NCBI RefSeq assembly: GCF_014897315.1
Contig: NZ_JABUYL010000028.1
Coordinates: forward strand, 1-35,833
Length of the DNA: 35,833 nucleotides
Source of the DNA: Proteus sp. FME41
GTDB lineage: Bacteria > Pseudomonadota > Gammaproteobacteria > Enterobacterales > Enterobacteriaceae
Direction of reading: 5' to 3'
A model generated the notes under the pieces. The model searched no databases, was not told the origin of the DNA, and saw nothing but the letters and a program-made list of their open reading frames with translations. The position numbers were made by a program, and so were the translations under genes. The first letter of the stretch is position 1. Each line of letters begins with the position of its first letter. Of the stretch, positions 17,948 through 26,759 are shown in pieces.

Positions 17948-19192
17948 ATGAAATTAGTTTGTTTAATTACGGCTGCACTACTCTCTTTTTCAACTGTTGC
18001 AGCAGAAAGATTAGAAATTATGGTTCCAAGTGGGAATTATGTTTCTTTTATTCGTAATACTGTTGTTCCTGAATTTAAAAAACAACATCCTAATGTTGAG
18101 CTTGTTGTCTCTAATGATGAACAACTTGATACACGAATGGCTGCGGGTGATAATCCCAATATCTATATTGGTGTTTATGGTTATCAACCTGCTCATTTAG
18201 CCAAATTAGGAAAACTCGCTTATTTAGACAAATTTGATGGCTTCAGTGAATTAATAAACCGTATTGACAGTCATTTTTTACATCAAAATTTTGGTCGCAC
18301 TTATTATATTCCTTGGAATGCAACCACTCAGATGATGATTTATAATAAAGCACTCTTTATTGAAGCAGGATTAGATCCAAACTCTCCACCCGAAACGTGG
18401 GATGAATTTCTAATTGCAGCAGAGAAAATCTCTTCTCTACCTACCAGAAAAGACGGTAATAAGGTTTATGGTACCGTCTTTTGGAATGATGTATTGTCAT
18501 TCGGTAGCTGGTATTGGAACCTACTTGCACCTATTTATTACAACGTTAATCAGGGCAATTTTCAGTTACTCAATAAATACGGTACTGATGTTATTTTTGA
18601 TAAACCTGAAGCACGTATGGCTGAATTTATTTCTTTGATGCAACGAGCACAAAAATATGCACCGCCAACGATGGAAAAAAGCTTTTTTTCTCGAAACATT
18701 GGTATGTGGTTACAGTTTGGTTTTGGATGGAAAGCATCATTAACTACAGCAGCAGGAACCCCCATGGTGATTGGTGATGATGTAGGTATTGCTCCTATTC
18801 CCGTCATGAAAAAAGGAGATATTCATTATTCAATCCTGGATGGTAGAGCGATTATGGTTTTTAAAAACACATCAGAGAAAGAGAATTTAAGCTGGGATTT
18901 AATTAATTTATTGATGCGTGATGATATTAATTTAAAAGCCAATATCGAATTAGGTCAGTTACCAACGTTAAAAGCATTAAAAGATCATGATTATTTTCAA
19001 AGTGATGAAGCTAAACCCTTTGTTAAACAACTTGACCATGCATTATTAAGTGAACCTCATGCTAAAGTTACTGATATTGCAGAAATTTTCTTATCAAACT
19101 ATGCAAGAGTTGTATTAAAAAATGAATTAACACCAGAACAAGCTGTTAATCAATCAGCCAAAGCTGCACGTGAAATATTAAACGACAAATAG
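17948..19192 (+). CDS. ABC transporter sugar-binding protein (family 1)
   Basis: A 414-residue extracellular solute-binding protein with a Sec signal peptide (core LITAALLSFSTVAA, cleavage before ERLE) and no lipobox, so it is soluble in the periplasm, as expected in a Gram-negative cell. Family 1 features are VVPEFKKQHPNVELV, an aromatic-rich cleft region (YYIPWNATTQMMIYNKALF) and PPETWDEFLIAAEKI. It should deliver oligosaccharides, here probably beta-1,2-linked, to the permeases encoded next. It follows the repressor gene by 30 bases with an AGGA ribosome site. A short hairpin follows the gene, as often found after binding-protein genes, which need higher expression. Ligand identity is inferred from the operon. 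Confidence 0.9.
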   Translation: MKLVCLITAALLSFSTVAAERLEIMVPSGNYVSFIRNTVVPEFKKQHPNVELVVSNDEQLDTRMAAGDNPNIYIGVYGYQPAHLAKLGKLAYLDKFDGFSELINRIDSHFLHQNFGRTYYIPWNATTQMMIYNKALFIEAGLDPNSPPETWDEFLIAAEKISSLPTRKDGNKVYGTVFWNDVLSFGSWYWNLLAPIYYNVNQGNFQLLNKYGTDVIFDKPEARMAEFISLMQRAQKYAPPTMEKSFFSRNIGMWLQFGFGWKASLTTAAGTPMVIGDDVGIAPIPVMKKGDIHYSILDGRAIMVFKNTSEKENLSWDLINLLMRDDINLKANIELGQLPTLKALKDHDYFQSDEAKPFVKQLDHALLSEPHAKVTDIAEIFLSNYARVVLKNELTPEQAVNQSAKAAREILNDK

Positions 19193-19200
19193 AGTATTCT

Positions 19201-19220
19201 ATTTTTATCAAAATAAAAAT
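19201..19220 (+). promoter_or_regulatory. AT-rich hairpin after binding-protein gene
   Basis: ATTTTTAT and ATAAAAAT form an 8-bp stem with loop CAAA between the binding-protein and permease genes. Weak in energy, it may favour a processed, more abundant binding-protein mRNA, as intercistronic hairpins do in maltose-type operons. Confidence 0.35.
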
Positions 19221-19285
19221 TTAAACTATTACGCTAATTTAAATAATACAATACTAATAACTTAGTGTTTTTCTAAGGAATCGAC

Positions 19286-20167
19286 ATGAAAAACAAGAAT
19301 ATTTTAGTGGGATATCTATTCCTATTTCCCTGGATAATCTATTTTGTTGTCTTTATTTTATATCCATTTTTCTTATCTTTTCAAAATAGCTTTCTTGATA
19401 TTAATGTATTAACACCAGAAAATACTCAATTTGTGGGAATAAAAAACTGGGTAGAGGTTTCAACCGATGGCCTGTTTTGGAAATCAATATTCAATGTTAT
19501 TTTCAACCAAGTTATTTTTGTTTTTCTCACTTTTATTGTCGCAATGGGAATGGCACTACTTCTTCATGAAGTTACTCATTTCGGTGGTGTTTTTAGAACA
19601 ATTATGTTTATTCCTGTTATTACATCCATCACAGTAGCAATGATAATTTTTAATTTTATTTCAAGTCCAACGGGGCCAATTCAAAGTCTCATGCTTGATT
19701 GGAATATGATTAATGCACCTGTCTTTTGGAAATTTGATGAATGGCTTCCAATGCCAATGATTGCTGTCTTTAGCACATGGAAATGGTTTGGTATTCAAAT
19801 GATTATTTTTCTTGGCGGCATCGCTAGTATTAATCGTTCTCTTTATGAGGCGGCAGATATTGATGGAGCATCATGGTTAAGAAAAATGTGGAGCATTACG
19901 TTACCTTTATTAAAACCCCAAATTATTTTTGTGATGACCATTAATATTATTAACGGTATGCAGATGTTTGTCGAAGTTTTAATGAATTTTGATTTATCTG
20001 GTGGGCCTTATAATTCTGCCTTAACACCTGTACTGTATTTGTATAAAACAGGATTCTCTGATGTAAAAATGGGAATGGCATCAACAATAGGATTATTACT
20101 AGCAACAATTATCTATATTTTCACCATGTTGCAATTAAAACTAACTCAAGATAAGGAACATAGATAA
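19286..20167 (+). CDS. ABC sugar permease, MalF-like subunit
   Basis: A 293-residue inner-membrane permease with about six hydrophobic segments, the first at residues 8-30 (GYLFLFPWIIYFVVFILYPF). The cytoplasmic EAA loop EAADIDGASWLRKMWSITLP couples to the ATPase. This is the short MalF-like/UgpA-like type without the large periplasmic insertion of E. coli MalF. An AAGGA ribosome site precedes the ATG. The stop TAA shares one base with the ATG of the next permease gene (TAATG), the arrangement usual for heterodimeric permease pairs. It probably imports oligosaccharides delivered by the protein encoded at 17948-19192. Confidence 0.92.
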   Translation: MKNKNILVGYLFLFPWIIYFVVFILYPFFLSFQNSFLDINVLTPENTQFVGIKNWVEVSTDGLFWKSIFNVIFNQVIFVFLTFIVAMGMALLLHEVTHFGGVFRTIMFIPVITSITVAMIIFNFISSPTGPIQSLMLDWNMINAPVFWKFDEWLPMPMIAVFSTWKWFGIQMIIFLGGIASINRSLYEAADIDGASWLRKMWSITLPLLKPQIIFVMTINIINGMQMFVEVLMNFDLSGGPYNSALTPVLYLYKTGFSDVKMGMASTIGLLLATIIYIFTMLQLKLTQDKEHR

Positions 20168-20985
20168 TGCGTTTTAGTAAAAGAAATCTTATTATTTATA
20201 GCTTACTTATCGTAGCAAGCTTAGTTGTACTCTATCCATTCTTCTTTATGATTATGAATTCATTTAAATCAGGAAGTGAGATAATTAATACCCCGAATGC
20301 CTTGCCCAGTAAATTCTCTTTTGAGGGTTATATTGAGGCATTTAGAAGTTTAAATTTAGGGCGCATCTTTTTTAATACGTTGTTTATCTCTCTGACTGTG
20401 ACGGTATCTAATACGCTTCTTTCATCAATGGTTGCATACGCAATTATTAAAATGAATTTACCTGGAAAAGAATTCTGGCTAAAGTTAATCCTTACCTCAA
20501 TGATGGTGCCTGCAATTCTGTTTACCATTCCGACGTATATGATGTTGTATTCTTGGGATTGGATTAATACATTTCAAGCACTTATCGTTCCCGGAATGAT
20601 CAGTGCCTATAATATCTTTTTATTAGTTCAATTCTTAAAGCAAGTTGATAATGCCTATATTGAAGCTGCGCGTATCGATGGTGCGGGCGAAATAACCATC
20701 TTTTTTAAAATAGTATTACCGATGATCCGCCCTGCACTCGCCACCGTTGCTATTCTAACCTTTATGGGAGCTTGGAATGATTTTATGGGGCCTCTGCTTT
20801 ATGTCCGTGATGACTCATTAATGACACTTCAACTTGCACTCTTTAAATTTGTAAATGATGTTCCGACTGAAAACCTTGAACAACTGTGGGCAATGACAAC
20901 CATGATTGCGATTCCCGTTGTTTTCATCTTTTTCTTTCTACAACGTAATTTCATTAAAGCCTTTACCGGTATTGGAGTTAAATAA
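20167..20985 (+). CDS. ABC sugar permease, MalG-like subunit
   Basis: The 272-residue second permease subunit. It has an N-terminal transmembrane segment (LLIVASLVVLYPFFFMIMNSF), the conserved MalG-type NSFKS after it, and the EAA loop EAARIDGAGEITIFFKIVLP before the last membrane segments. WNDFMGPLLYV is the typical C-terminal signature. The start overlaps the previous stop by one base, which implies coupled translation and equal amounts. Together with the MalF-like subunit, two ATPase copies and the binding protein it makes a complete carbohydrate uptake transporter of the CUT1 group. The next gene starts two bases after its stop. Confidence 0.92.
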   Translation: MRFSKRNLIIYSLLIVASLVVLYPFFFMIMNSFKSGSEIINTPNALPSKFSFEGYIEAFRSLNLGRIFFNTLFISLTVTVSNTLLSSMVAYAIIKMNLPGKEFWLKLILTSMMVPAILFTIPTYMMLYSWDWINTFQALIVPGMISAYNIFLLVQFLKQVDNAYIEAARIDGAGEITIFFKIVLPMIRPALATVAILTFMGAWNDFMGPLLYVRDDSLMTLQLALFKFVNDVPTENLEQLWAMTTMIAIPVVFIFFFLQRNFIKAFTGIGVK

Positions 20986-20987
20986 TT

Positions 20988-21500
20988 ATGAGTGGAAGAA
21001 ATAGCATTATCATATTAATCGCGCTTATTTTTATTGCCTACTTTACTGGTTGGTACAGTGTTTATCAAAAATCTAAACTTTATTATCATTTTGCTGAGCA
21101 ACAATATGAGAAAGGTAACTATATTTTAGCGTTGAAAGGCATTAATAAAATTGAGCTTTACCCCGAAGATGATTATTTTGGCGGTTATCAAAATGTTATT
21201 GAAGCATGGAAAAATGGATTGTTCGTTTTTTATCCTGATTTTTATTATCAAGCACTAGAACGAAGCCAATCTATATTGCAAAAATCAAGCGATAAAGAAC
21301 TAAAGGATTTTATTTACACCTATATCGAAATTGATATTCGTTATATTCCAGAAGCTGCAACATGTTTATTATCTCGCTATAAAAAAGAGAATAATAAAGA
21401 AGGCGAACACGAGATGACTCAATTTTTAAATGACGCATTCCCAGCTTATAAATGGCAAGTATCACCATTATTAATAAACGGTTGCCAAATAACTGAATAG
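20988..21500 (+). CDS. Unrecognised membrane-anchored helical protein in transporter operon
   Basis: A 170-residue protein that I do not recognise. One N-terminal transmembrane helix (IIILIALIFIAYFTGWYSVY, residues 7-26) is followed by a soluble domain. That domain begins like a TPR helix pair (YHFAEQQYEKGNYILALKGINKI) and continues with aromatic-rich helices (FYPDFYYQALERSQSIL, then IYTYIEIDIRYIPEAATCLL). The charge distribution leaves the large part either periplasmic or cytoplasmic; few positive residues precede the helix. Two cysteines lie in the C-terminal third. It starts two bases after the permease stop and precedes the GH3 gene, so it is surely co-expressed with the importer. It may be an accessory factor of the transporter or a scaffold for the enzymes. 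No enzyme motif was seen. Confidence 0.75.
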   Translation: MSGRNSIIILIALIFIAYFTGWYSVYQKSKLYYHFAEQQYEKGNYILALKGINKIELYPEDDYFGGYQNVIEAWKNGLFVFYPDFYYQALERSQSILQKSSDKELKDFIYTYIEIDIRYIPEAATCLLSRYKKENNKEGEHEMTQFLNDAFPAYKWQVSPLLINGCQITE

Positions 21501-21534
21501 TTTATATTCACTTAATCATAAAATGGAAAACGCG

Positions 21535-23697
21535 ATGAACAATATTTATCGAGACCCCACACAGCCAATTTCTGTTCGTATTATTAATTTATTAAACCAA
21601 ATGTCATTAGTGGAAAAAGTTGGTCAACTTTGCATGAATCCAATGCTAGAGTTTGCACAACATCAAGATAAATATAATGACCTTATTCGTCAAGGGCGAT
21701 GCGGTTCACGTATATTAGCTGACACTGCATGGGCGGGTAACGCGCCAGCCGAAATTATAAATCCAATAGAATTAAATCAAATTCAGCGAATTGCAATCGA
21801 AGAAAGCCGCTTAGGTATTCCTATCATTTTTGCCCGTGATGTTATTTATGGGCAGGCAACGGTATTGCCGATTCCTTTAGCTCAAGCTGCATCATGGGAC
21901 CCTCTTTGTGTCTCTGAAGCTTATCGCTATATTGCACGTGAAGCATCATCTCTTGGTATCCACTGGACGTTTGCTCCGATGCTTGATATTGCTCGTGATC
22001 CTCGTTGGGGCCGTGTTATTGAAACATTTGGTGAAGATCCTTATTTAACCAGTCAATTTGCAAAAGCGGTGGTAACGGGTTTTCAAGGAACCGATCTTAG
22101 TCAACCAGATTCACTATTAGCATGTGCCAAACATTTTGTCGGTTATGCGGCGGTTGAAGGTGGGCGTGATTACGATACAACTGAGCTTTCTCAAAATACC
22201 CTGCATAATGTGCATTTACCCCCCTTTGAAGCCGCGATTGAAGCTGGCGTAGGTTCTGTAATGACGGGCTTTTGTGATCTTGGTGGCACGCCTGTCAGCG
22301 CATCAACTCCGCTTATTCGCCATTGGTTAAAATCACAACAAAATTTTAATGGATTAGTTGTAAGTGATTGGGGGGCAATTTCTGATTTAGCTTATTTTGG
22401 TATTGCTACTGATGCAACTGATGCTGCCAAACAAGCCATTATTGCAGGTATTGATATGGCAATGACGAATGAAGCCTACGAAGGCCATCTTGAAAAATTA
22501 ATTGAAAATCAAGAGATCGATATTTCATTAATTAATGATGCTGTTTATCGTGTTTTACATTCAAAATTTAGTTGTGGATTATTCGAAAATCCTTATGTAG
22601 ATGAAAATAAACATTTGACTACATTACGGCATCCTGAACACGTTAAAAAAGCACAAATTTTGGCTGAAAAATGTATCGTGATGCTTAAAAATAAACATAA
22701 TATATTGCCTCTAAATTCAACCCATAAACATACTATTGCCGTTATTGGCCCACATGCCCATTCTCAACGTCAGCATTTAGGATCGTGGTGTTTAGATGGG
22801 AATTCAAATGATGTCATTTCTATTTATCAGGGCATAAAAAGTATCGAAAATAACTGCAATGTGATAACAGATAATAGTGAATTTAGTGATGAGATGATCG
22901 AATGTGCTCATCGTGCCGATATTGTTGTACTTTGTGTGGGTGAAAGCCATCGGCGTACTGGAGAGGCTCGTAATATTGCCCAATTGCAACTCCCTCCAGG
23001 ACAAGAAGAACTTATTAACGCTGTAGGGGAAATAGGCAAACCACTTATTATAGTACAATGTACGGGGCGCCCTGTTCCATCAAAAGCGATAGAGCAATAT
23101 GCTGATGCTTTATTAATGAGCTGGCAACTAGGAACAGAAACAGGAAACAGTATTGCAAATATTTTATTTGGTCATACTAATCCTAGTGGCAAATTACCGA
23201 TTACCGTCCCCCGAACAACAGGACAAATTCCAATATATTATGGTCGTAAGCAGTTAGGTAAAATGCGTGCTTATCAAGAATATCAACCGTATAAAGACAG
23301 TAGTGATACGCCTCTTTATCCTTTTGGCTTTGGGTTAAGTTATTCACAATTTAGTTATAGTCAACCTCACATTAAACATGCAGAAGTGAGCCAAGATAAA
23401 CCACAACAAATTACGATTACACTATCAAACACCAGTAAAATTGCAGGTGCAGAGATAGTACAATGTTATATACGTCAACATGTTGCGTCAACATCGCGGC
23501 CTGTACGTGAATTAAAAGGCTTTGAGCGCGTATGGCTTGAACCTGGTGAATCAAAAGAAGTAATATTTACACTTACCGCTAAAGAATTATCATTTTTTAA
23601 TATAAATAAAGTTATGGCTATAGAGCCTTCACTAATTACTGTGTCTGTTGGAAGTGATAGCAATACAAATAATAGCGTTGATTTTAAATTAATTTAA
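21535..23697 (+). CDS. GH3 beta-glucosidase
   Basis: A glycoside hydrolase family 3 enzyme of 720 residues, cytoplasmic (no signal peptide). The N-terminal barrel has the substrate-binding KHFVGYAAVEGGRDYDTTEL block and the nucleophile Asp in VVSDWGAI (D278 from this start). The second domain contains VVLCVGESHRRTGEARN, the usual site of the acid/base glutamate. A fibronectin III-like tail closes the protein (REL..F.RVWLEPGES). The expected role is to release glucose from the sophorose or short beta-glucosides that the phosphorylase leaves, as the GH3 partner does in Listeria; linkage specificity is inferred. GGAA at 21525-21528 favours ATG 21535 over ATG 21523. It is the last gene of the rightward operon, followed by a strong terminator. 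Confidence 0.92.
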   Translation: MNNIYRDPTQPISVRIINLLNQMSLVEKVGQLCMNPMLEFAQHQDKYNDLIRQGRCGSRILADTAWAGNAPAEIINPIELNQIQRIAIEESRLGIPIIFARDVIYGQATVLPIPLAQAASWDPLCVSEAYRYIAREASSLGIHWTFAPMLDIARDPRWGRVIETFGEDPYLTSQFAKAVVTGFQGTDLSQPDSLLACAKHFVGYAAVEGGRDYDTTELSQNTLHNVHLPPFEAAIEAGVGSVMTGFCDLGGTPVSASTPLIRHWLKSQQNFNGLVVSDWGAISDLAYFGIATDATDAAKQAIIAGIDMAMTNEAYEGHLEKLIENQEIDISLINDAVYRVLHSKFSCGLFENPYVDENKHLTTLRHPEHVKKAQILAEKCIVMLKNKHNILPLNSTHKHTIAVIGPHAHSQRQHLGSWCLDGNSNDVISIYQGIKSIENNCNVITDNSEFSDEMIECAHRADIVVLCVGESHRRTGEARNIAQLQLPPGQEELINAVGEIGKPLIIVQCTGRPVPSKAIEQYADALLMSWQLGTETGNSIANILFGHTNPSGKLPITVPRTTGQIPIYYGRKQLGKMRAYQEYQPYKDSSDTPLYPFGFGLSYSQFSYSQPHIKHAEVSQDKPQQITITLSNTSKIAGAEIVQCYIRQHVASTSRPVRELKGFERVWLEPGESKEVIFTLTAKELSFFNINKVMAIEPSLITVSVGSDSNTNNSVDFKLI

Positions 23698-23747
23698 ATT
23701 TTAATATCTCATGACTACATACAAGATTTAAATATTATGTTTACAAT

Positions 23748-23779
23748 AAAAAGATCACCATAATCAACGTGATCTTTTT
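23748..23779 (+). terminator. Rho-independent terminator of the glucan operon
   Basis: AAAAAGATCAC and GTGATCTTTTT form an 11-bp perfect stem with a 10-base loop, ending in a T run, 50 bases after the GH3 stop. The flanking A and T tracts also allow function on the opposite strand. Confidence 0.88.
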
Positions 23780-24398
23780 ATTTATAGAGATATCACAATA
23801 CTATCTCCAACATCATGTATTATTTAAATATCAAACTAACCCAACCATTTCTCATTGAGAGGAAATTATCTTTCTCCTCATAAGATGAGCCAAATAAAAC
23901 CTATAGCATATTACTGCAATGCTATTAGTATTAACACTTGGATTACTTTAATACAGATTATCACTATCAACTTTAGTTATTTATCACTTTTAAAGTCATT
24001 ATTGCATTATTACTTTGATTAATAATAAACAATTAGCATATATGACGATAAAAAGAGTAACTTATTGTAACGGTAAATACCTCTGTGAATATACGTATTA
24101 TTTAATATAGTATTGCTCACATGATTTCAAATATACTCAATAAGTATTTTATAGAACAATCATTTAATGACACTTAAATAACGTTAATTTATTCTTATTG
24201 CAATATAATTTAGTATAACTACATAGTATAAAACATATCCCCTAAGAGAAATACTTTAGGCTTATTATTACTATAAATTCATACTTGTGAAATGTTATTA
24301 TTTACATTCTGTTTCAATTATCAACACTAATAAATATTAATTTTTAATAAACTAATTGTAATGAGTTTTATTAATTATTTAGATTGAAAGGTGTTTAA
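23780..24398. other. AT-rich intergenic region without a visible gene
   Basis: About 620 bases of very AT-rich DNA with stops in all frames. It holds an imperfect inverted repeat around 23851-23889 and a short one at 24241-24260 (CCTAA/TTAGG). An AAAGG ribosome site for the ankyrin gene lies at its right end. No RNA gene was recognised. Confidence 0.6.
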
Positions 24399-25136
24399 AT
24401 GAATATAAAAATGTTTATTATTTCATTGTCATTGGTTACTTTTGGCGCACACGCATTGGTTATTAATGAAAATAATCCACCAGAGTATCAATCTTTTAAA
24501 TCAAATTATTCTGATATGATTGAATTAGCTAATAAATCACGTTTACCACATCGTATTTTTTACACTTCACCAAGTACAGGGAGAAATGCGTTATGGTTTG
24601 ATGCAATCAAACACGGTGATTTAAACGAAGTTAAAAAAATGCTTGCCAATGGCCAGGATATTGAAGCAAAAGACACTGGTAGTTTAGACCAAACCGCACT
24701 AGGTTGGGCGGCATTTATTGGTGATGAAGAGATGGTTGATTATTTAATTTCTCAAGGTGCTAATTTATGGGCTACAGATAAAGGTGATGTTTATAATGTC
24801 TTTAAATCAGCAGTATTAGGAAATAATGTCAATGTAGTAAAAAAAATTCACGCTCTAATGAGAAGCGATATTGAGATTAATAATCAAAGAGTAGAAAGTG
24901 ATGGTGAGACCTTTATTATGATTGCGGCAAGCAACAATCGGATTAATACCGTAAAATACCTTCTATCTAAAGGTGCCAATATCAACCTCGTAACGACGAC
25001 TCAAGATAAATCATTGTTCTCTTACAATCACAGTGCTCTAAGTTATGCTTGCCAAAATAATCTTAAAGAAATGCAGACATTGCTGATTAAAAATGGTGCT
25101 ATAAACCATAGAACAGGAACAGCTTCCTGCAGCTAA
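24399..25136 (+). CDS. Periplasmic ankyrin-repeat protein
   Basis: A 245-residue protein with a Sec signal peptide (MFIISLSLVTFGAHA) followed by ankyrin repeats. The repeats are visible as WFDAIKHGDLNEVKKMLANG, TALGWAAFIGDEEMVDYLIS with QGAN, and TFIMIAASNNRINTVKYLLS with KGAN, plus a last degenerate one (HSALSYACQNNLKEMQTLLI). Ankyrin repeats form a curved protein-binding surface, and export means the partner is periplasmic or outer-membrane. An AAAGG ribosome site precedes the ATG and a terminator follows, so it is a single-gene unit. Function is unknown; a chaperone, an inhibitor or an immunity-like role are all possible. It lies between the carbohydrate locus and the T6SS effector operon, but no direct link to either is visible. 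Confidence 0.85.
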   Translation: MNIKMFIISLSLVTFGAHALVINENNPPEYQSFKSNYSDMIELANKSRLPHRIFYTSPSTGRNALWFDAIKHGDLNEVKKMLANGQDIEAKDTGSLDQTALGWAAFIGDEEMVDYLISQGANLWATDKGDVYNVFKSAVLGNNVNVVKKIHALMRSDIEINNQRVESDGETFIMIAASNNRINTVKYLLSKGANINLVTTTQDKSLFSYNHSALSYACQNNLKEMQTLLIKNGAINHRTGTASCS

Positions 25137-25159
25137 TACACAGGATTATTTACAGGATC

Positions 25160-25183
25160 ATGCCATCTCATATAAGATGGCAT
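25160..25183 (+). terminator. Terminator after ankyrin gene
   Basis: ATGCCATCT and AGATGGCAT form a 9-bp perfect stem with a 6-base loop, followed by TTATGTTATTTTTTC. The T run begins several bases after the stem but is long. Confidence 0.75.
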
Positions 25184-25277
25184 TTATGTTATTTTTTCTT
25201 GAGGTTAAAAAATAAAAAAGCACTTCATGTATTAATTGGGAACTTAGCATTAATGAATACGCCGATAACATCACGTC

Positions 25278-25571
25278 TCAGATTACCTTTTTCTTTCTAA
25301 ACACCACAATCTCGCTAGGTTGCGTTATTGACTGGCTATCCTCAAAAACGATAAAATCCGCTTTTTTAGCCTCTAAAATAAGACTTTGAGGTGTAACACC
25401 GAGTATAAAAGAAATAGTAACCAATTGATCTACAGCTATTTTTAAATGACCATTTTCCAAGTGTGAATAATGCTGCATACTTATTCCCAGCTTTTCAGAC
25501 ATCTCATTTTCCGTTATTTTCAATTGCTTTCTTATCATTTTTATTCTATTCCCAACTTTGGTGTTAATCAT
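25278..25571 (-). CDS. XRE-family helix-turn-helix regulator
   Basis: A 97-residue DNA-binding protein. An XRE/Cro-type helix-turn-helix occupies residues 6-60, read from VGNRIKMIRKQ, then ENEMSEKLGISMQHYSHLENG and the closing helix VDQLVTISFILGVTPQSLI. The tail of about 35 residues is charged and has no known sensor. The size and layout resemble the small MrpJ-type regulators encoded with Proteus fimbriae, but no fimbrial genes are in this window, so that relation is only a possibility. GAGGG lies directly against the start codon, closer than usual, and no better start was found. It is transcribed leftwards toward the ankyrin terminator and is separated from the divergent DUF2569 gene by 617 AT-rich bases. 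Confidence 0.82.
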   Translation of the reverse strand: MINTKVGNRIKMIRKQLKITENEMSEKLGISMQHYSHLENGHLKIAVDQLVTISFILGVTPQSLILEAKKADFIVFEDSQSITQPSEIVVFRKKKVI

Positions 25572-26188
25572 CCCTCTATTCCCCTTTCACTATTAGATGA
25601 TTATATCGATAAAACACCGAATTACAGTTTAAAAACCACCATTTCATAAACTGTAAATACTTAATCATTGGTTATTGAATGCAAGTAACACTACTTATTT
25701 TCTCAAACTCTGTTAATAAGGTTATTCCGATATTTAAAATTTAAATTTATTTACATTTCTATAGATTATTTTAAGTTAAATCAAATTTAGAATACCACTA
25801 TGGTATTAAGTGTTGAAATAAAATGACAACCAATAAGTTAGTGTAGGTTATAAATATTTATAAAAAATAATTATCAATGATATACAAACAATATAAATTT
25901 ATGACTATCTTTTATTACCATAACTTAGATAATAGTATATTAATGCTATTATTTAAGTTATATTTCATTAACTATTAATTACTTTAATTCAAATTTACTC
26001 TTCCTATTTTATTAAATAAACAACCATTATTTAAACAAGTATAAAATAAAGTAAATCTTACTTTAAGTGATTATATTCACTGAGTTATTTTAAATTTCAA
26101 ATTGTTTTTTATAAAATAATTTATATATTGTTTTTGCATTAAAATACATTAGAATTCATTAACACTTAATTATTCTTAGGAAATAAAA
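25572..26188. promoter_or_regulatory. Divergent AT-rich intergenic region with a candidate operator
   Basis: 617 bases without a gene, extremely AT-rich. The clearest element is AATACCA-CTA-TGGTATT at 25791-25807, a 17-bp palindrome with 7-bp perfect arms, 220 bases upstream of the XRE gene start. It is a candidate site for the XRE protein or another dimeric regulator. No RNA gene was recognised. Confidence 0.4.
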
Positions 26189-26695
26189 ATGAAAAAATGG
26201 ACTTGCATTAAATGTGGTAAAAAAGAGATACCTCAATATACAGAGTATTGTGACGAGTGCGAAAAAGGATCATTTAAAAAGATTGGTGGATGGCTTATTC
26301 TTCCTGCATTAAGCTTACTGTTTATGCTTATTTCAGGGTTACTTAATATCTATCAAACACTCATCGAGGTCATTCCTATTTATAGCAATATTACAACCAT
26401 GGGACGCTATTTTGTCGGTTTAGGATTTGCTTTAGATTTAGCCTTATTCGTACTTATTGTAATCACGACCATCTTTTTCTTTCAAAAACGTAAAAAAACG
26501 CCCACACTTTATATTAGCCTTCTGATAGCGAATATTGCAACACAAGGACTTATGATTTTATTAATGGACAATGTATTCAAACTTCCAATAGAGTCTGAAT
26601 ATACTTTTGATATTATTAGAAGTATTTTCCACGCCGTTATCTGGGTTTCTTATTTTAAAATATCTGTTCGCGTTAAAAAAACTTTTGTGAATTAA
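26189..26695 (+). CDS. DUF2569-family membrane protein with N-terminal zinc ribbon
   Basis: A 168-residue inner-membrane protein. The first 25 residues hold a CIKC..CDEC zinc-ribbon-like motif. KIGGWLILPALSLL then opens the DUF2569 domain, which has about four membrane segments near residues 35-55, 78-105, 112-130 and 145-160, and ends with the typical SVRVKKTF. DUF2569 proteins have no established function. The metal-binding head suggests interaction with a partner on the cytoplasmic side, which is inference. An AGGAA ribosome site lies at 26178-26182, seven bases before the ATG. The gene is monocistronic and ends at the bidirectional terminator shared with the amino acid deaminase gene. Confidence 0.75.
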   Translation: MKKWTCIKCGKKEIPQYTEYCDECEKGSFKKIGGWLILPALSLLFMLISGLLNIYQTLIEVIPIYSNITTMGRYFVGLGFALDLALFVLIVITTIFFFQKRKKTPTLYISLLIANIATQGLMILLMDNVFKLPIESEYTFDIIRSIFHAVIWVSYFKISVRVKKTFVN

Positions 26696-26720
26696 AAAAA
26701 CACTCTGTTATTTAGTATAA

Positions 26721-26745
26721 AAAAACCCTCTATAAGAGGGTTTTT
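26721..26745. terminator. Bidirectional terminator between DUF2569 gene and lad
   Basis: AAAAACCCTC and GAGGGTTTTT form a 10-bp perfect stem with loop TATAA. Each strand ends in a T run, so it serves both converging genes, 25 bases after the DUF2569 stop and 14 before the lad stop. Confidence 0.9.
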
Positions 26746-26759
26746 GCATTTTAGTCTAA

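Noticed and set aside
24241-24260. CCTAA/TTAGG inverted repeat as a terminator or small RNA
   Set aside because: The stem is only five pairs with a ten-base loop and no T run, and no adjacent gene needs it.
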